DNA of 64,000 bases from Bacteroidota bacterium (GCA_016720655.1 JADKKE010000006.1:177960-241959); one strand, 5' to 3'. Counted from the first letter of the stretch, positions 26,571-35,490 are shown. Notes: generated by a model from the letters alone, not told the origin. Made by a program: numbers and translations.

Positions 26571-27106
26571 TTTTTTTGGATAATATTTTCACTGTGTTGA
26601 GAGATCCATTCATCAATCGCTTCCGGTCTTACCAATCGTGTTGATGCTATTTTTCTTTTCTCATCAAGGACATAAATTGTTGGTGTAACAGTAATTTTAT
26701 ATGCCTGTCGGATCTGTTCAGCATTTACTGTATCAGTAACATTGATCCAATCGCTTTTCTGTTCTCTAATCTGTGCCTGCCATCCTTCAAAATCTTTATT
26801 TAAAGGCAGAGCATAAATTTCATAGCCTTTCTTTTTCCATTCAGGATATTTCTCTTTCATCTCCGGTAGAATCGCTTCACAGAAATGACAGGAAGTTTCG
26901 TAAAAGAACAGCAGGATATTTTTGGATTCTACAGAATGCAATGAGTGAATAACACCGGAACTGTCTTTGCCAAAGATATTGCTGCTTTGTGTTCCTATTT
27001 CAAGAACCGGATAACCGCTGGCATCCGTTTGTCCGGCGCTTCTCACAGGAGACACGAGGTAAATCAGGATTAAAATTGAAAAAAGCTTAGCACTGTTCAC
27101 CATCAT
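26567..27106 (-). CDS. Exported thioredoxin-like protein (TlpA/ResA type)
   Basis: The 179-residue protein has an N-terminal signal segment (LFSILILIYLVSPVRSAG) and a thioredoxin fold. FFYETSCHFCEAILPEM (about 68-84) carries the active-site C-H-F-C pair, and VTPTIYVLD (about 140-148) holds the cis-Pro. ALPLNKDFEGWQAQ is a typical TlpA/ResA insertion. It is likely a periplasmic thiol-disulfide reductase. It overlaps both neighbours by 4 bp (DUF4920 upstream, HMG-CoA lyase downstream), so the three genes form one tight operon. Confidence 0.88.
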   Translation of the reverse strand: MMVNSAKLFSILILIYLVSPVRSAGQTDASGYPVLEIGTQSSNIFGKDSSGVIHSLHSVESKNILLFFYETSCHFCEAILPEMKEKYPEWKKKGYEIYALPLNKDFEGWQAQIREQKSDWINVTDTVNAEQIRQAYKITVTPTIYVLDEKRKIASTRLVRPEAIDEWISQHSENIIQKK

Positions 27107-27567
27107 TGCAGAATCACACCATTTGCTTCAACAACCATTCCAATTTTGGCTTCCTTGATGGCATCAATTTCAGCTTCTGATTTTCCTGCATCTTTTGCAT
27201 AATCACGAAGGGTTTCTACGGATGTGGTATCAGTGAATGCTGTGCCATGAAAAAAAGCAGCTTTGCCTGCGCTATTTTTGGGAACAGTAAAACTATGATC
27301 TTTCATTCGAACGGTGACAGGCTCGGACCCTTCATTGAGAATGGTAAACCAGCAACCTTCGGATTGGCATACCTCAGCGATGGTTCCTTTTACTGTACAG
27401 TCCATGCTGGTTTTTCCCTGCATTTGTTCACCAAGAGCCAACATGCTTATTGCTCCGGTCGTGTCAAAAGATTCCCCGAAAACCGGGCCTTCGCTGCTGT
27501 TTCCATTACCACTACAGGAAAACAATACAGAAAGCAATCCTGCAAAAAATGCTAATTTTTTCATCAT
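27103..27567 (-). CDS. DUF4920 domain lipoprotein
   Basis: The 154-residue protein has a lipoprotein signal (MMKKLAFFAGLLSVLFSCSG, lipid Cys at about 18). The body matches the DUF4920 pattern: FGESFDTTGAISMLALGEQM (about 31-50), TVKGTIAEVCQSEGCWFTI (about 59-77, with two Cys that may bind metal or form a disulfide), VRMKDHSFTVPKNSAGK and GMVVEANGVI. The family is outer-membrane or periplasmic with unknown function. It is first gene of the operon with the thioredoxin-like protein, consistent with a redox partner role that remains unproven. Confidence 0.82.
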   Translation of the reverse strand: MMKKLAFFAGLLSVLFSCSGNGNSSEGPVFGESFDTTGAISMLALGEQMQGKTSMDCTVKGTIAEVCQSEGCWFTILNEGSEPVTVRMKDHSFTVPKNSAGKAAFFHGTAFTDTTSVETLRDYAKDAGKSEAEIDAIKEAKIGMVVEANGVILQ

Positions 27568-27583
27568 TTCTGATTTTATCCTG

Positions 27584-27591
27584 CAAAAATA
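27584..27591 (-). promoter_or_regulatory. Promoter -7 element of the DUF4920 operon
   Basis: The minus strand reads TATTTTTG then CAGG at 27584-27591, a consensus Bacteroidetes -7 element about 17 bp before the start at 27567. No clear TTG is seen at -33. Confidence 0.45.
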
Positions 27592-27652
27592 GCATCTTTC
27601 CTGTTAGCATCGGCTTGTTGAAAAAGGGATTAAAAAGCTGAATGAAAAGGGA

Positions 27653-27682
27653 TTGATAATATTGGAAAAAAGACTATTTTTG
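27653..27682 (+). promoter_or_regulatory. Bacteroidetes-type promoter for the TPR membrane protein
   Basis: TTG (27653-27655) is followed after 19 bp by TATTTTTG (27675-27682), a consensus -33/-7 pair. It ends 30 bp before the start codon at 27713. Confidence 0.6.
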
Positions 27683-27712
27683 CAGCCTGTTTTTAAAATA
27701 GAACACGCTAAA

Positions 27713-28393
27713 ATGGCAGAAAAACAACAGGATCAAGACTTTATCGTTACCGAAGCGATTGGTAAAACGGAACATTTCATTGATCAAAACAAGAAAAGCC
27801 TCGGAATTATCATTGGAGCCCTTGTTTTGGCAGTAGGAGGCTATCTTTTCTACCAAAGAGTATATGTTGCCGGCAAAGAAACTGAAGCTCAGAAGGAACT
27901 CTTCCGTGCAGAAGAACATATAAAAAACGATTCATTGCGTCTTGCAATCAACGGCGATGGCAATCATCCCGGGCTGGAAGAAATCGTGAATGAATACAGC
28001 GTGAGCCCATCCGGCAACCTCGCCCGTTATTATCTCGGCATGGCGTATTTGAAACAAAAAGAATACGACAAGGCTATCGATATGCTGAAGAGTTACGATA
28101 TCAAAGACCAGGTAACAGGAGCTATTGTTCTTGGCGCTATCGGCGATGCATACATGGAACTCAAGAATGCTGATGAAGCGATTACTTATTACGAAAAAGC
28201 ATCCAAAGAAAATCCGAATAATTTCAGCTCACCCATGATGATCATGAAATGGGCCGGTGCTTTGGAAAGCAAAGGAAATTTCAAGGAAGCTTCCGAAGTT
28301 TACGAGCGTTTGAAAAAAGATTATCCTTCTTCTCCTGAAGGTGCCCAGATCGAAAAATACATTTCAAGGGCGAATGCACTCGCAGGAAACTAA
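27713..28393 (+). CDS. TPR protein with one N-terminal membrane anchor (YfgM-like)
   Basis: The 226-residue protein starts MAEKQQDQDFIVTEAIGKTE. It has a single membrane helix, SLGIIIGALVLAVGGYLFYQ (about 30-49), then tetratricopeptide repeats: LARYYLGMAYLKQKEYDKAI, AIVLGAIGDAYMELKNADEA and an EASEVYERLKKDYP unit. Layout and size resemble YfgM, an inner-membrane chaperone-associated TPR protein. The start at 27713 is preferred over the open frame from 27653 because the latter would include the promoter. A terminator separates it from ribH. Probably a periplasm-facing protein-folding or complex-assembly factor. Confidence 0.82.
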   Translation: MAEKQQDQDFIVTEAIGKTEHFIDQNKKSLGIIIGALVLAVGGYLFYQRVYVAGKETEAQKELFRAEEHIKNDSLRLAINGDGNHPGLEEIVNEYSVSPSGNLARYYLGMAYLKQKEYDKAIDMLKSYDIKDQVTGAIVLGAIGDAYMELKNADEAITYYEKASKENPNNFSSPMMIMKWAGALESKGNFKEASEVYERLKKDYPSSPEGAQIEKYISRANALAGN

Positions 28394-28400
28394 AACAATA

Positions 28401-28432
28401 AAAACCGGACCTAGTGTTCGGTTTTCTTTTTT
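28401..28432 (+). terminator. Intrinsic terminator between the TPR gene and ribH
   Basis: AAAACCGGAC and GTTCGGTTTT pair around a five-base loop (CTAGT), followed by CTTTTTT. It is seven bases after the TPR-gene stop, and ribH starts seven bases beyond it, so ribH probably has some read-through or its own start signals. Confidence 0.65.
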
Positions 28433-28438
28433 AAGATC

Positions 28439-28936
28439 ATGTCAAGCCTTCATAAAAATCTGAGCGATTACAATTTATCGAATGTTCCTTCCGCGGCAGG
28501 AATGCGAATCGCTGTCGTTGTTTCAGAATGGAATACTGAAATCACAGAAGCTCTTTTTACAGGGCTAAGAGATTGCCTTCTGGACCTCGGCTGTTCCCCT
28601 TCGGATATTCTTCGTAAAAATGTTCCCGGTAGTTTTGAATTGCCACTGGGAGCACAATGGATGGCAGAAACTCAGGAAGCCGATGCAGTAGTTTGTCTGG
28701 GTTGCGTGATCCAGGGAGAAACCCGTCATTTTGATTTTATCTGTAGTTCTGTTGCCGATGGGTTGATGAACCTGGGTATCAAATTCTCTATCCCTTTTAT
28801 TTTCGGCGTACTCACACCCAATACCATGGAACAAGCCACAGACCGTGCAGGTGGCAAACATGGAAACAAAGGTATTGAAGCTGCTATTACAGCAGTAAAA
28901 ATGATAGCACTCAGAAGAGAATTGAAGAAAGGATAA
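28439..28936 (+). CDS. ribH: 6,7-dimethyl-8-ribityllumazine synthase RibH
   Basis: The 165-residue enzyme shows the RibH order: VVVSEWNTEITEALFTGLRD (about 22-41, with the substrate-binding Trp), VPGSFELPLGAQWMAE (about 62-77), VCLGCVIQGETRHFDFIC (about 83-100, with the catalytic His) and FGVLTPNTMEQATDRAGG (about 121-138). It joins the ribD-derived pyrimidine to 3,4-dihydroxy-2-butanone 4-phosphate in riboflavin synthesis. ribD lies separately at 43.4 kb, so the pathway is not one operon here. No FMN riboswitch was recognised upstream. Its end abuts the end of the next, convergent gene by one base. Confidence 0.95.
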   Translation: MSSLHKNLSDYNLSNVPSAAGMRIAVVVSEWNTEITEALFTGLRDCLLDLGCSPSDILRKNVPGSFELPLGAQWMAETQEADAVVCLGCVIQGETRHFDFICSSVADGLMNLGIKFSIPFIFGVLTPNTMEQATDRAGGKHGNKGIEAAITAVKMIALRRELKKG

Positions 28937-30043
28937 TTATTCAGCAATGATCAGTTGCTGCTGATTTGCTTTCCCGTCCACGATCAGTCTTACGAAATAC
29001 GTTCCCGGACTAAGCTTGTCAGCATCCTTGTTGAGCACAGAAAAATGCTGCCCTGAATCCATTTTCTGTTCCGCCACTTTGTAAACAAGCTGTCCTGAAG
29101 AGTTCACAATTTCAATGCGCACAGAAGATCGGTGTTTCAATTCAAAATGTAGAACAGAAGGACCAGCAGAGGGATTCGGAAACAAGCTGCGAATTGCTCG
29201 TGCTTCATCAGGAGACGCTATATCGGAACTTGAAGATGGTAAGGAGTCCTTGTACGTTATCTGCGTCACAGTTCCATTGTTCGCAGTATTAATTTGAAGG
29301 AGTGGAACACCCTGTGCAAGTCCCAGCCATTTGTATTCTTTAGTCGTTACAACAGGAGTATTAAAACCAATACCAAGAGAATCGATATAGATACTGTCCC
29401 TCTCCCCGATTGTTGTCATCACCCGCAAAGCATCGAAGGTTCCATAGGGTGTTGTCAATGTACCCCAACCATCCACGATATTGTGTCGTGTGCGATTGAC
29501 TTTGTAATACAATCCGATGGTGGATGTGAGATCCAGCTCATAACCGCTCGTTGAAGAATCAGTATCTCCGAAATTTATTGGTAAATTATAAATTACTTCG
29601 TGCGGAGAATAAATCACAGGAATGGTGACACCGTTTACCGCAGCTCCAAATCCGACTTGCTTGTAAATTGATGATGATTTGTAATAGAAATTGAAAACAT
29701 CAGAAATATCAATTTGTCCGCCGAAATTGAAAGACGGTCCTCTCACTGCCTGATTCGCACGATTTGGGTTAACCACATTATCAAAAAACACGATCGAATA
29801 GACTGTTGCTGTACTCCCAACAGTAAGAAACGAATCAACTGATTGCGCTGTTGAAGTAAGCTGAGAATAATCCCAGGTAACATTCGCACCGGAAATTGTC
29901 GCATCCATTCCGCTGAATGCCTGTCCTGTGCTTACCCGAAAGGTGTCGTTTGCGCTCGGGAGATCGGCGCTGTTTATAGTAATTTGAGCAGAAAGCTGCC
30001 AGGACAATAAAAGACTAAAAAGGAAGGTGTATAGTTTTTTCAT
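28937..30043 (-). CDS. Secreted protein with T9SS type A sorting domain
   Basis: The 368-residue protein has a signal peptide (MKKLYTFLFSLLLSWQLSAQ) and a beta-rich body of unknown function (about 20-280). Recognisable segments include VTWDYSQLTSTAQSVDSFL and the repeated TPYGTFDALRV seen in many Bacteroidetes secreted proteins. The C-terminal sorting domain is clear: SLFPNPSAGPSVLHFELK (about 290-307), SSGQLVYKVAEQK, and LSPGTYFVRLIVDGKANQQQ. The start at 30043 is chosen because the signal peptide begins there; the upstream 14 codons add nothing. The product should be exported to the cell surface by the T9SS. Confidence 0.85.
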   Translation of the reverse strand: MKKLYTFLFSLLLSWQLSAQITINSADLPSANDTFRVSTGQAFSGMDATISGANVTWDYSQLTSTAQSVDSFLTVGSTATVYSIVFFDNVVNPNRANQAVRGPSFNFGGQIDISDVFNFYYKSSSIYKQVGFGAAVNGVTIPVIYSPHEVIYNLPINFGDTDSSTSGYELDLTSTIGLYYKVNRTRHNIVDGWGTLTTPYGTFDALRVMTTIGERDSIYIDSLGIGFNTPVVTTKEYKWLGLAQGVPLLQINTANNGTVTQITYKDSLPSSSSDIASPDEARAIRSLFPNPSAGPSVLHFELKHRSSVRIEIVNSSGQLVYKVAEQKMDSGQHFSVLNKDADKLSPGTYFVRLIVDGKANQQQLIIAE

Positions 30044-30454
30044 TCTCTTTATTTTGATGAAGTAAAGGTAAAAGATTATCGTCACGGATTATGGCGACAA
30101 CATGAATTCTAATTCGGCATTTGATTCCCGAAACGCTTTAAGAATGAGTCGAGTTTGCCTTTGCCAATAATTGTAAACCAGCTCCTGCGTCCAGGCGGGT
30201 TGTAGGACATCAGACTGCGGAAGAAATTCCCTAAAAACAAGTTTTATATCCAAACAGATGTGCCCTTGCTGGGTCAAGTCCTCTTTCACACAGGTTTGAC
30301 GAAAAGGATTGACCTATCATCTGATAAATAAAAATTCAACTTTTTTTGAATCTGTATTTAATACCTATTCCAAATGAAATGATATTTTAGCTGACCAGAT
30401 CATAAGGAAGAAGCTTACCATTGTCTTGAAAATAGTAATTAGGGCCGCTATTTT
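30044..30454. other. Gene-poor spacer (411 bp)
   Basis: No supported gene. A 66-codon minus-strand ORF at 30089-30289 has no recognisable family, signal or ribosome binding site, and could be the relic of a longer gene. The region marks the edge of the degraded 30-35 kb accessory segment. Confidence 0.4.
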
Positions 30455-31173
30455 CTAAAAAAATTGAAACGGGGTGATCTGTTCTTTGGTTTCCATAAAA
30501 TGCAAAATGCGAAAAACGAGGTTTGAATTCAATTGAGAATTTTCACTTATCCTTCGGGTAAAACAAACTTCTAGATAATAATTGATACCCAATAATGAGG
30601 ACTCCATTGGGACCTTTTTGTTTTGAGCAAGTTCAGGAAAATTGTGAATTGAAGAATCCTGGTTGGCATTGTAATAATGTGATACAGTTGCTTCCCATCT
30701 CAAAGGGTTTGCAGGATACAAATGAGTACCGGTTCCCGTTGCAACATCAATGTTTAATTTATTTGAGCCATACACACAATAACCAATAAGGAAAGCAAAT
30801 CGCAATTCAGATGTCTTTATCTTAGTATAAACATTAAAATAAATAATTCTATACCCTTCTTGATAATAGTATTTGTAATCTGGCCCATTTATTTCATTTG
30901 AAATATATGACACATTCACTTTATAATTTACCTTCTTGGATAACCTATTCGAGTATTCGATTTGATAACTTGGAATAAATTTAGATTTGCAAAAAGCATT
31001 TCTTTCCCCATTATTTTCGTACGTTAGTATTCTAAATTTATTCAAAACTGGCAATCCGATTAAAAAAGAAATTTCGCCTTTTTCTTATTTTTAATTTCTC
31101 CATAAAATTTGACAGGGATGGAGAAAAAGAAAATGAAACTAATTACACTTAACAATTTTATGTGTGGATTCAT
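30455..31173 (-). pseudogene. Paralogue 1 of an outer-membrane-like family, frameshifted
   Basis: An ATG at 31173 opens MNPHIKLLSVISFIFFFSIP, a signal-peptide-like start, but the frame closes after KKKAKFLF. One shift in the A-rich run near 31085-31100 connects it to the frame KGEISFLIGLPVLNKFRIL, which continues to the stop at 30455. The body carries the family block HLYPANPLRWEATVSHYY, then QDSSIHNFPELAQNKKV, shared with the genes at 31710 and 32650. It ends QFF, an aromatic C terminus as in outer-membrane beta barrels. Function unknown. Its start codon lies within the 3' end of a T9SS sorting-domain remnant in another frame. Confidence 0.65.
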
Positions 31174-31310
31174 GATTCGAATATTTAAATAAAAATACAT
31201 ATGTTCCATTGTTACATACCGACAAATCTATTTCATTGAAAGGCGGGCTAAATGATTTAATTTTCTGTCCAACTATATCAAACATATCTACTTCTTTTAA
31301 ACCCCCGCTG
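31139..31310 (-). pseudogene. Remnant of a T9SS C-terminal sorting domain (copy 1)
   Basis: The minus strand reads GGLKEVDMFDIVGQKIKSFS, then IDLSVCNNGTYVFLFKYSN and THKIVKCN, ending at TAG (31139-31141). This is the D-x-x-G-Q-x-V/I then N-G-x-Y-x-x-x pattern of type A sorting domains. No upstream gene body remains: the frame runs into the ~280-bp repeat. Its end overlaps the start codon of paralogue 1 by 35 bp. Confidence 0.65.
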
Positions 31311-31584
31311 GGACAAGTCTTTAACGTAAGCCTATGTGTGAGCGGAATGGCCCGTTATGCAGCCTAAGCCCTATCAATATAACAATTTTTCATTGCAAAA
31401 AACGAGAGAAAATATTCAATTTCACTAAAAATAATTTCCCCCTGATAAATTGCTGATTTCTGATTGTAGATTGGGTGCCTCAATCAAAAATCAGCAATCT
31501 AAAATCAACAATCCTCTCATTCAAACACAATTTTCCCTTTGTAAACTTTTTTTCGATTACTTAGAGTTTCATTGAAAATGCCTT
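31307..31584. repeat. ~280-bp direct repeat, copy A, with a second sorting-domain remnant
   Basis: From GCTGGGACAAGTCTTTAAC to about 31584 this matches 33496-33790 with only scattered changes, plus one indel cluster at the internal hairpin. It includes the hairpin ATTGCTGATT...AATCAGCAAT (about 31450-31500). It also holds the last codons of a sorting domain on the minus strand (GIFNETLSNRKKVYKGKIVFE, stop 31516-31518), the truncated twin of the gene end at 33716. Confidence 0.8.
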
Positions 31585-31709
31585 TTGTTTTACAATATGA
31601 ATATTGCAACAATTCTATTATGCACCATTAGTTATTTCAGGGGCCAAGGCCGCCGGCACACATGCATTCGTTGAAGAATGTCTGAGCGGTTGATCCATAT
31701 TTTAAATAT

Positions 31710-32522
31710 TCAAAACTTGAAATTTACTCCAATCTCAAATCCAAAATTAAATTGTTGCTTGAAAGTATAAGCAAGAGACGCTCCAGATGCTGACCATTGA
31801 CTATCCTTAGCAAATACGTTATCTTTAGAACTAACACCCTGCCCATCAAGGTATCGGGTATAGAAATAACTATTTGAAACTTCCATTGAAAATTGTTCCG
31901 TGAGATCAAAATAATATGCTATTGTGCCTAAAAAATTTAAACCGTCGATACCATCATTATGATTTATTACTTTTTTGTTTTTTGCCAATTCAGGAAAATT
32001 CAATAGTCTGTTGTCTTGATTTTCACCATAAAAGTGTGATACGTATATTTCTCTACGTACCAAATTCTTCGGATATAAATGAACTCTGATTCCACCTCCA
32101 ACCCTTAACGAATTTCTGCCTTTTTTAAATACTAATTCATTAAAAGAAAGGCTCAGACCTAGTTCACTCATATCAACTCTGGTAAATACGAAGAAATCTG
32201 GAGATCCAGTCGAGTTAAATCTTTCCGATTCTACACCAAATTCAGGACCTTCGACAACACATCTATCATAATATATAGCTATGCTGGTTTGTATTTTTCC
32301 TGTTCTATTACCGTTGTAATAAATTGAAAATCCATGTTTAACAATAGGTGAATAATTTTTATATCCAATGCCATCACCCCAAGCAGTTTTGATTGATACA
32401 GAGTTATTAATAGGAATATAATATTTTAACCCTATGGATTTGTTTTTGCGATGACCTTTTTGTCCAACAATAGTCAGCAACAAAAATAATCCAATCTCAC
32501 ATAGAGATAATTTTTTTTGCAT
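31710..32522 (-). CDS. Paralogue 2 of an outer-membrane-like family (intact)
   Basis: The 270-residue protein has a hydrophobic N terminus (LCEIGLFLLLTIVG) that may be a signal peptide. Alternating beta-strand-like sequence runs throughout, and the C terminus (FNFGFEIGVNFKF) ends in aromatic Phe, as outer-membrane beta barrels do. The conserved family block is VHLYPKNLVRREIYVSHFYG (147-166), then QDNRLLNFPELAKNKKV (169-185), followed by NFLGTIAYYFDLTEQFSME. The same block occurs in the two flanking degraded paralogues. It is the only intact member. PorP/SprF-like T9SS components have similar size, but no specific match could be recognised. Function unknown. Confidence 0.7.
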   Translation of the reverse strand: MQKKLSLCEIGLFLLLTIVGQKGHRKNKSIGLKYYIPINNSVSIKTAWGDGIGYKNYSPIVKHGFSIYYNGNRTGKIQTSIAIYYDRCVVEGPEFGVESERFNSTGSPDFFVFTRVDMSELGLSLSFNELVFKKGRNSLRVGGGIRVHLYPKNLVRREIYVSHFYGENQDNRLLNFPELAKNKKVINHNDGIDGLNFLGTIAYYFDLTEQFSMEVSNSYFYTRYLDGQGVSSKDNVFAKDSQWSASGASLAYTFKQQFNFGFEIGVNFKF

Positions 32523-32649
32523 TTCATCATGAACAGCAAATTTTCATTCTTTAATATTCTGATATGATATCAACCGATCATGGTATATATCAATTCACAA
32601 ATTCTGACCATTCGATGTATAGAAACTTGATCGTAATACGAGTTAATTT

Positions 32650-33481
32650 TTATTTAGAATTTATAATTAATTCCGAGCTCAGTCCTAAATTGAATTGTGT
32701 TCTCAATTCATAGATCATGGATTCGCCGAAATGATTTTTATAATATGTTGGATACAAGTCCGCGAATACATTTTCACTATCTCCAACACCAGTCCACTCA
32801 AAGTATCTATAATAAAAATAAGTGTTGGCTATTTCAATTGAAAAATGTTTCTCTATTTCGCGAGAATATATTAATCTGCCGGAAAAATTCAACATTCTAA
32901 CTGCACTATATGGGCCCATGATAACTTTTATATTTTGAGCTAAGGCGGGAAAATTTGACAGTTGACTATCTTGAGTTTCACTATAAATATGTGAAACCTT
33001 TAATTCTCGACGTGAAATACTTTCTGGAAATAAGTGTATTCGAATTCCAAGGCCGGCACGAAAAACATATTTAGCCTTTTTTAACAACAATTTATTTATA
33101 GAAAAGCCAATACCCATCTCGCTAACATCAACTTTTGAAAACACTTTAAAGTCTGGGCTCCTGGATAATGAATCCAATTCGATTTACAGAAAATTCCGGT
33201 CCACTTACAATGCACTTGTCATAATAAATAAAGATTGCTTGACAAGTTGCCGTTTATATTCCCATTGTAATTAATAGACAATTCATATTTTTATCAAGCG
33301 GAAACCTTTTAAAATCAATTGACTCATAGATCTGCGGCCGAATACTGACAGAATTATAAGCAGCTCCAAAGTATTTTACTTCAATCGATCTATTTTGAGA
33401 AAAACATGCATTCTGAATGAATAGAAAGGATATTACAAATAATAAGTTACTTTGACTTGAACAATCTGTAGATTTCATCAT
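32650..33481 (-). pseudogene. Paralogue 3 of the same family, several frameshifts
   Basis: The N-terminal piece starts at 33481 with a signal peptide (SNLLFVISFLFIQNACFSQ) and NRSIEVKYFGAAYNSVSIRP. Frame changes near 33300, 33235 and 33185 are needed to continue through YELSINYNGNINGN and QAIFIYYDKCIVSGPEFSVN to LDSLSRSPDFKVFSKVDVSE. The last frame then runs to 32650 with the family block HLFPESISRRELKVSHIYS and QDSQLSNFPALAQNIKV. The restored order aligns with the intact paralogue over its whole length. At least three frameshifts make this a pseudogene unless sequence errors cluster here. Confidence 0.75.
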
Positions 33482-33495
33482 GATTTATATATCCT

Positions 33496-33790
33496 GCTGG
33501 GACAAGTCTTTAACCTAAGCCTGTGTGTGAGCGGAATGGCCCGTTATATAGCCTAAGCCCTATCAATATAACAATTTTTCATTGCAAAAAAACGAGAGAA
33601 AATATTCAATTTCACTAAAAATAATTTCCCCCTGATAAATTGCTGATTGTAGATTGTAAATTACAGATTGGGCGGCAATCAATCTACAATCAGCAATCTA
33701 AAATCAACAATCCTCTCATTCAAACACAATTTTCCCCTGATAGCTTTTCTTCTTGTTACTCAAGGTGACATTGTAAATTCCTTTGGCTTC
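33496..33790. repeat. ~280-bp direct repeat, copy B
   Basis: This copy runs from GCTGGGACAAGTCTTTAAC through the hairpin at about 33640-33710 (ATTGCTGATTGTAGATTG against CAATCTACAATCAGCAAT) into the 3' coding end of the T9SS gene at 33716. It lies 2,189 bp from copy A, start to start. The two copies bracket paralogues 2 and 3. Confidence 0.8.
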
Positions 33791-35336
33791 GGCTTCGAGG
33801 TTTACACGGATTTTATCTTCATTCATCATGACCTGGGTTTGTTGAATCATTCTTCCGTTATTATCAAAAATCCGAAGTAGCAAACTTCTCTCATGAACAA
33901 ATTCATCCGGAATTTGCAGCTTACATTGGCCATGGATGGGATTGGCATAAATAAGAAGTTGGTTGTTCTGTTTGAAGATATTTTCATCAATTCCGATGAG
34001 TGGGCTGCTTCGCGCGATGAAGGCGTCTGACATTCCTTTGCTCAAAATACTTGTTCCAGTAAAATCTGCAGTATAGACAAAAGTACCACAAGCTGTAAGA
34101 TATCCAGAACTATCAACTTCACAATCGTATATTCCGATTCATCATCTACATTATAGAATGTAACTGTTCCGGATGAATCGTAATTAATAAAATAATATGT
34201 AACAATACCTGTTGCATTAAAGTATCTGAATGAATACCAATTTCCCTTTAAAATTCCCGTAATAATGCTCCATCCTTTTCATCAATTCTAAATTCCATTG
34301 GGCTAATAGAACTATCACAAAATAATTGTTTCACCCAAATAAATCTACCTGAACTATCAAATTTACATAGAAACGCATCAAAGGCATTGCTATTTATCGA
34401 ATAAATAGTATCATTCCCAAATACCGTAAAATTACGAAAAGTGGATGTAATATAATTATTCCCCCATTTATCCTGGATATAATCGAAAGAAGGAATTTCA
34501 GGAGTGCCAGCAAACGGCTTAATCCATAATGCAGTGAGTGAAGTGTCAAAGCTAGCTAGTATACTTTGAGAAAAATTATAATTATAGGTTGTAACAGTAT
34601 CAATCCTTAAGGTATCTGCACGTGCATTTCCATAACCTGTAATAATTCCATTTCGCTCAACCATTTTAAAAAATGCAAATTCGGTTCCAAAAATAGAATT
34701 GGGTTGCGCATTGGCTTTTCGCTTGGCCCATATCAAATTCCCATCCGGATCAAATTTTGCCAACCACAGACCCGCATTAACAGACAAAGTGTCAATATAA
34801 TTGCTCTGAGGAAAGGTGTGTTGTGTAAATATGTTTCCAGTTTCATCAACACATAGACAACTGTACCCAAGAGTTTTACCCCAGCTAAACACACCATTCA
34901 AATCAAGTTCAGCAAAAAATCCTGGGACCCATATAGTGTATCATTTCCAAGAATCATCCTGCCATCGAAGGATCCACCAAGCAAAAGTGAATTTTGTTGA
35001 GGACGGTATATAAGATAACCTAAATAGTCCTTCTCATGTGAAAATGTGCTATTCCCACCGAAAGAAATGATCCATTGCATTTGCCCTACAGAATTATATT
35101 TGGCAACATACAATTCATTGGGTCCAGACAAATGAAGAGTATCAGTTCAAAAATGCAGGAGTCGGAATAATAAGTACCTCCAACATAATAATTTCCATTT
35201 GCATCGTGACACAATACTCCTGCAACATCACTATACGTTCCGCCCCCAGGGCTAACCCATTGCCAATCCTGAGCAGTACAATTAATTGTAATAAAGTAGC
35301 CAGAGATGCAATAATTACAAAGTTAAAAGTTTTCAT
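33716..35336 (-). pseudogene. Degraded T9SS-secreted repeat protein
   Basis: The start at 35336 (MKTFNFVIIASLATLL) is a signal peptide whose continuation NCTAQDWQWVSPGGG is in another frame. Pieces GPNELYVAKYNSVGQMQWI (34898-35131) and FFAELDLNGVFSWG (34248-34901) follow. After further shifts come TGILKGNWYSFRYFN and CEVDSSGYLTACGTFVY, then the sorting domain (33716-34045: LLIYANPIHGQCKLQIP, KGIYNVTLSNKKKSYQGKIV). About four frameshifts are needed, one in a T6 run. The body (beta-propeller-like W-x-x-x-x-G repeats, LYVAKYN, ASFDTSLTALWIKPF) resembles SBBP-type secreted proteins. It is a clear pseudogene as sequenced. Confidence 0.75.
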
Positions 35337-35490
35337 TTTTAAAATAGTGATTCACCAAAAGTACTCAAATAAATTGAATTATTAAATGCTCTGTTGAATT
35401 CAATTTCGATATCTCTTTTCCCGGATTCATGAACATTACTTACATTACAAACAAATTAATTTCCCCTGAATCAAAACATCAAACGAAAAA

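Noticed and set aside
28401..28440. FMN riboswitch upstream of ribH
   Set aside because: The sequence is a simple terminator hairpin with no RFN-element conserved core.
30089..30289. 66-codon minus-strand ORF
   Set aside because: No motif or signal, and no start context; could be decayed sequence. Described only as part of a spacer.
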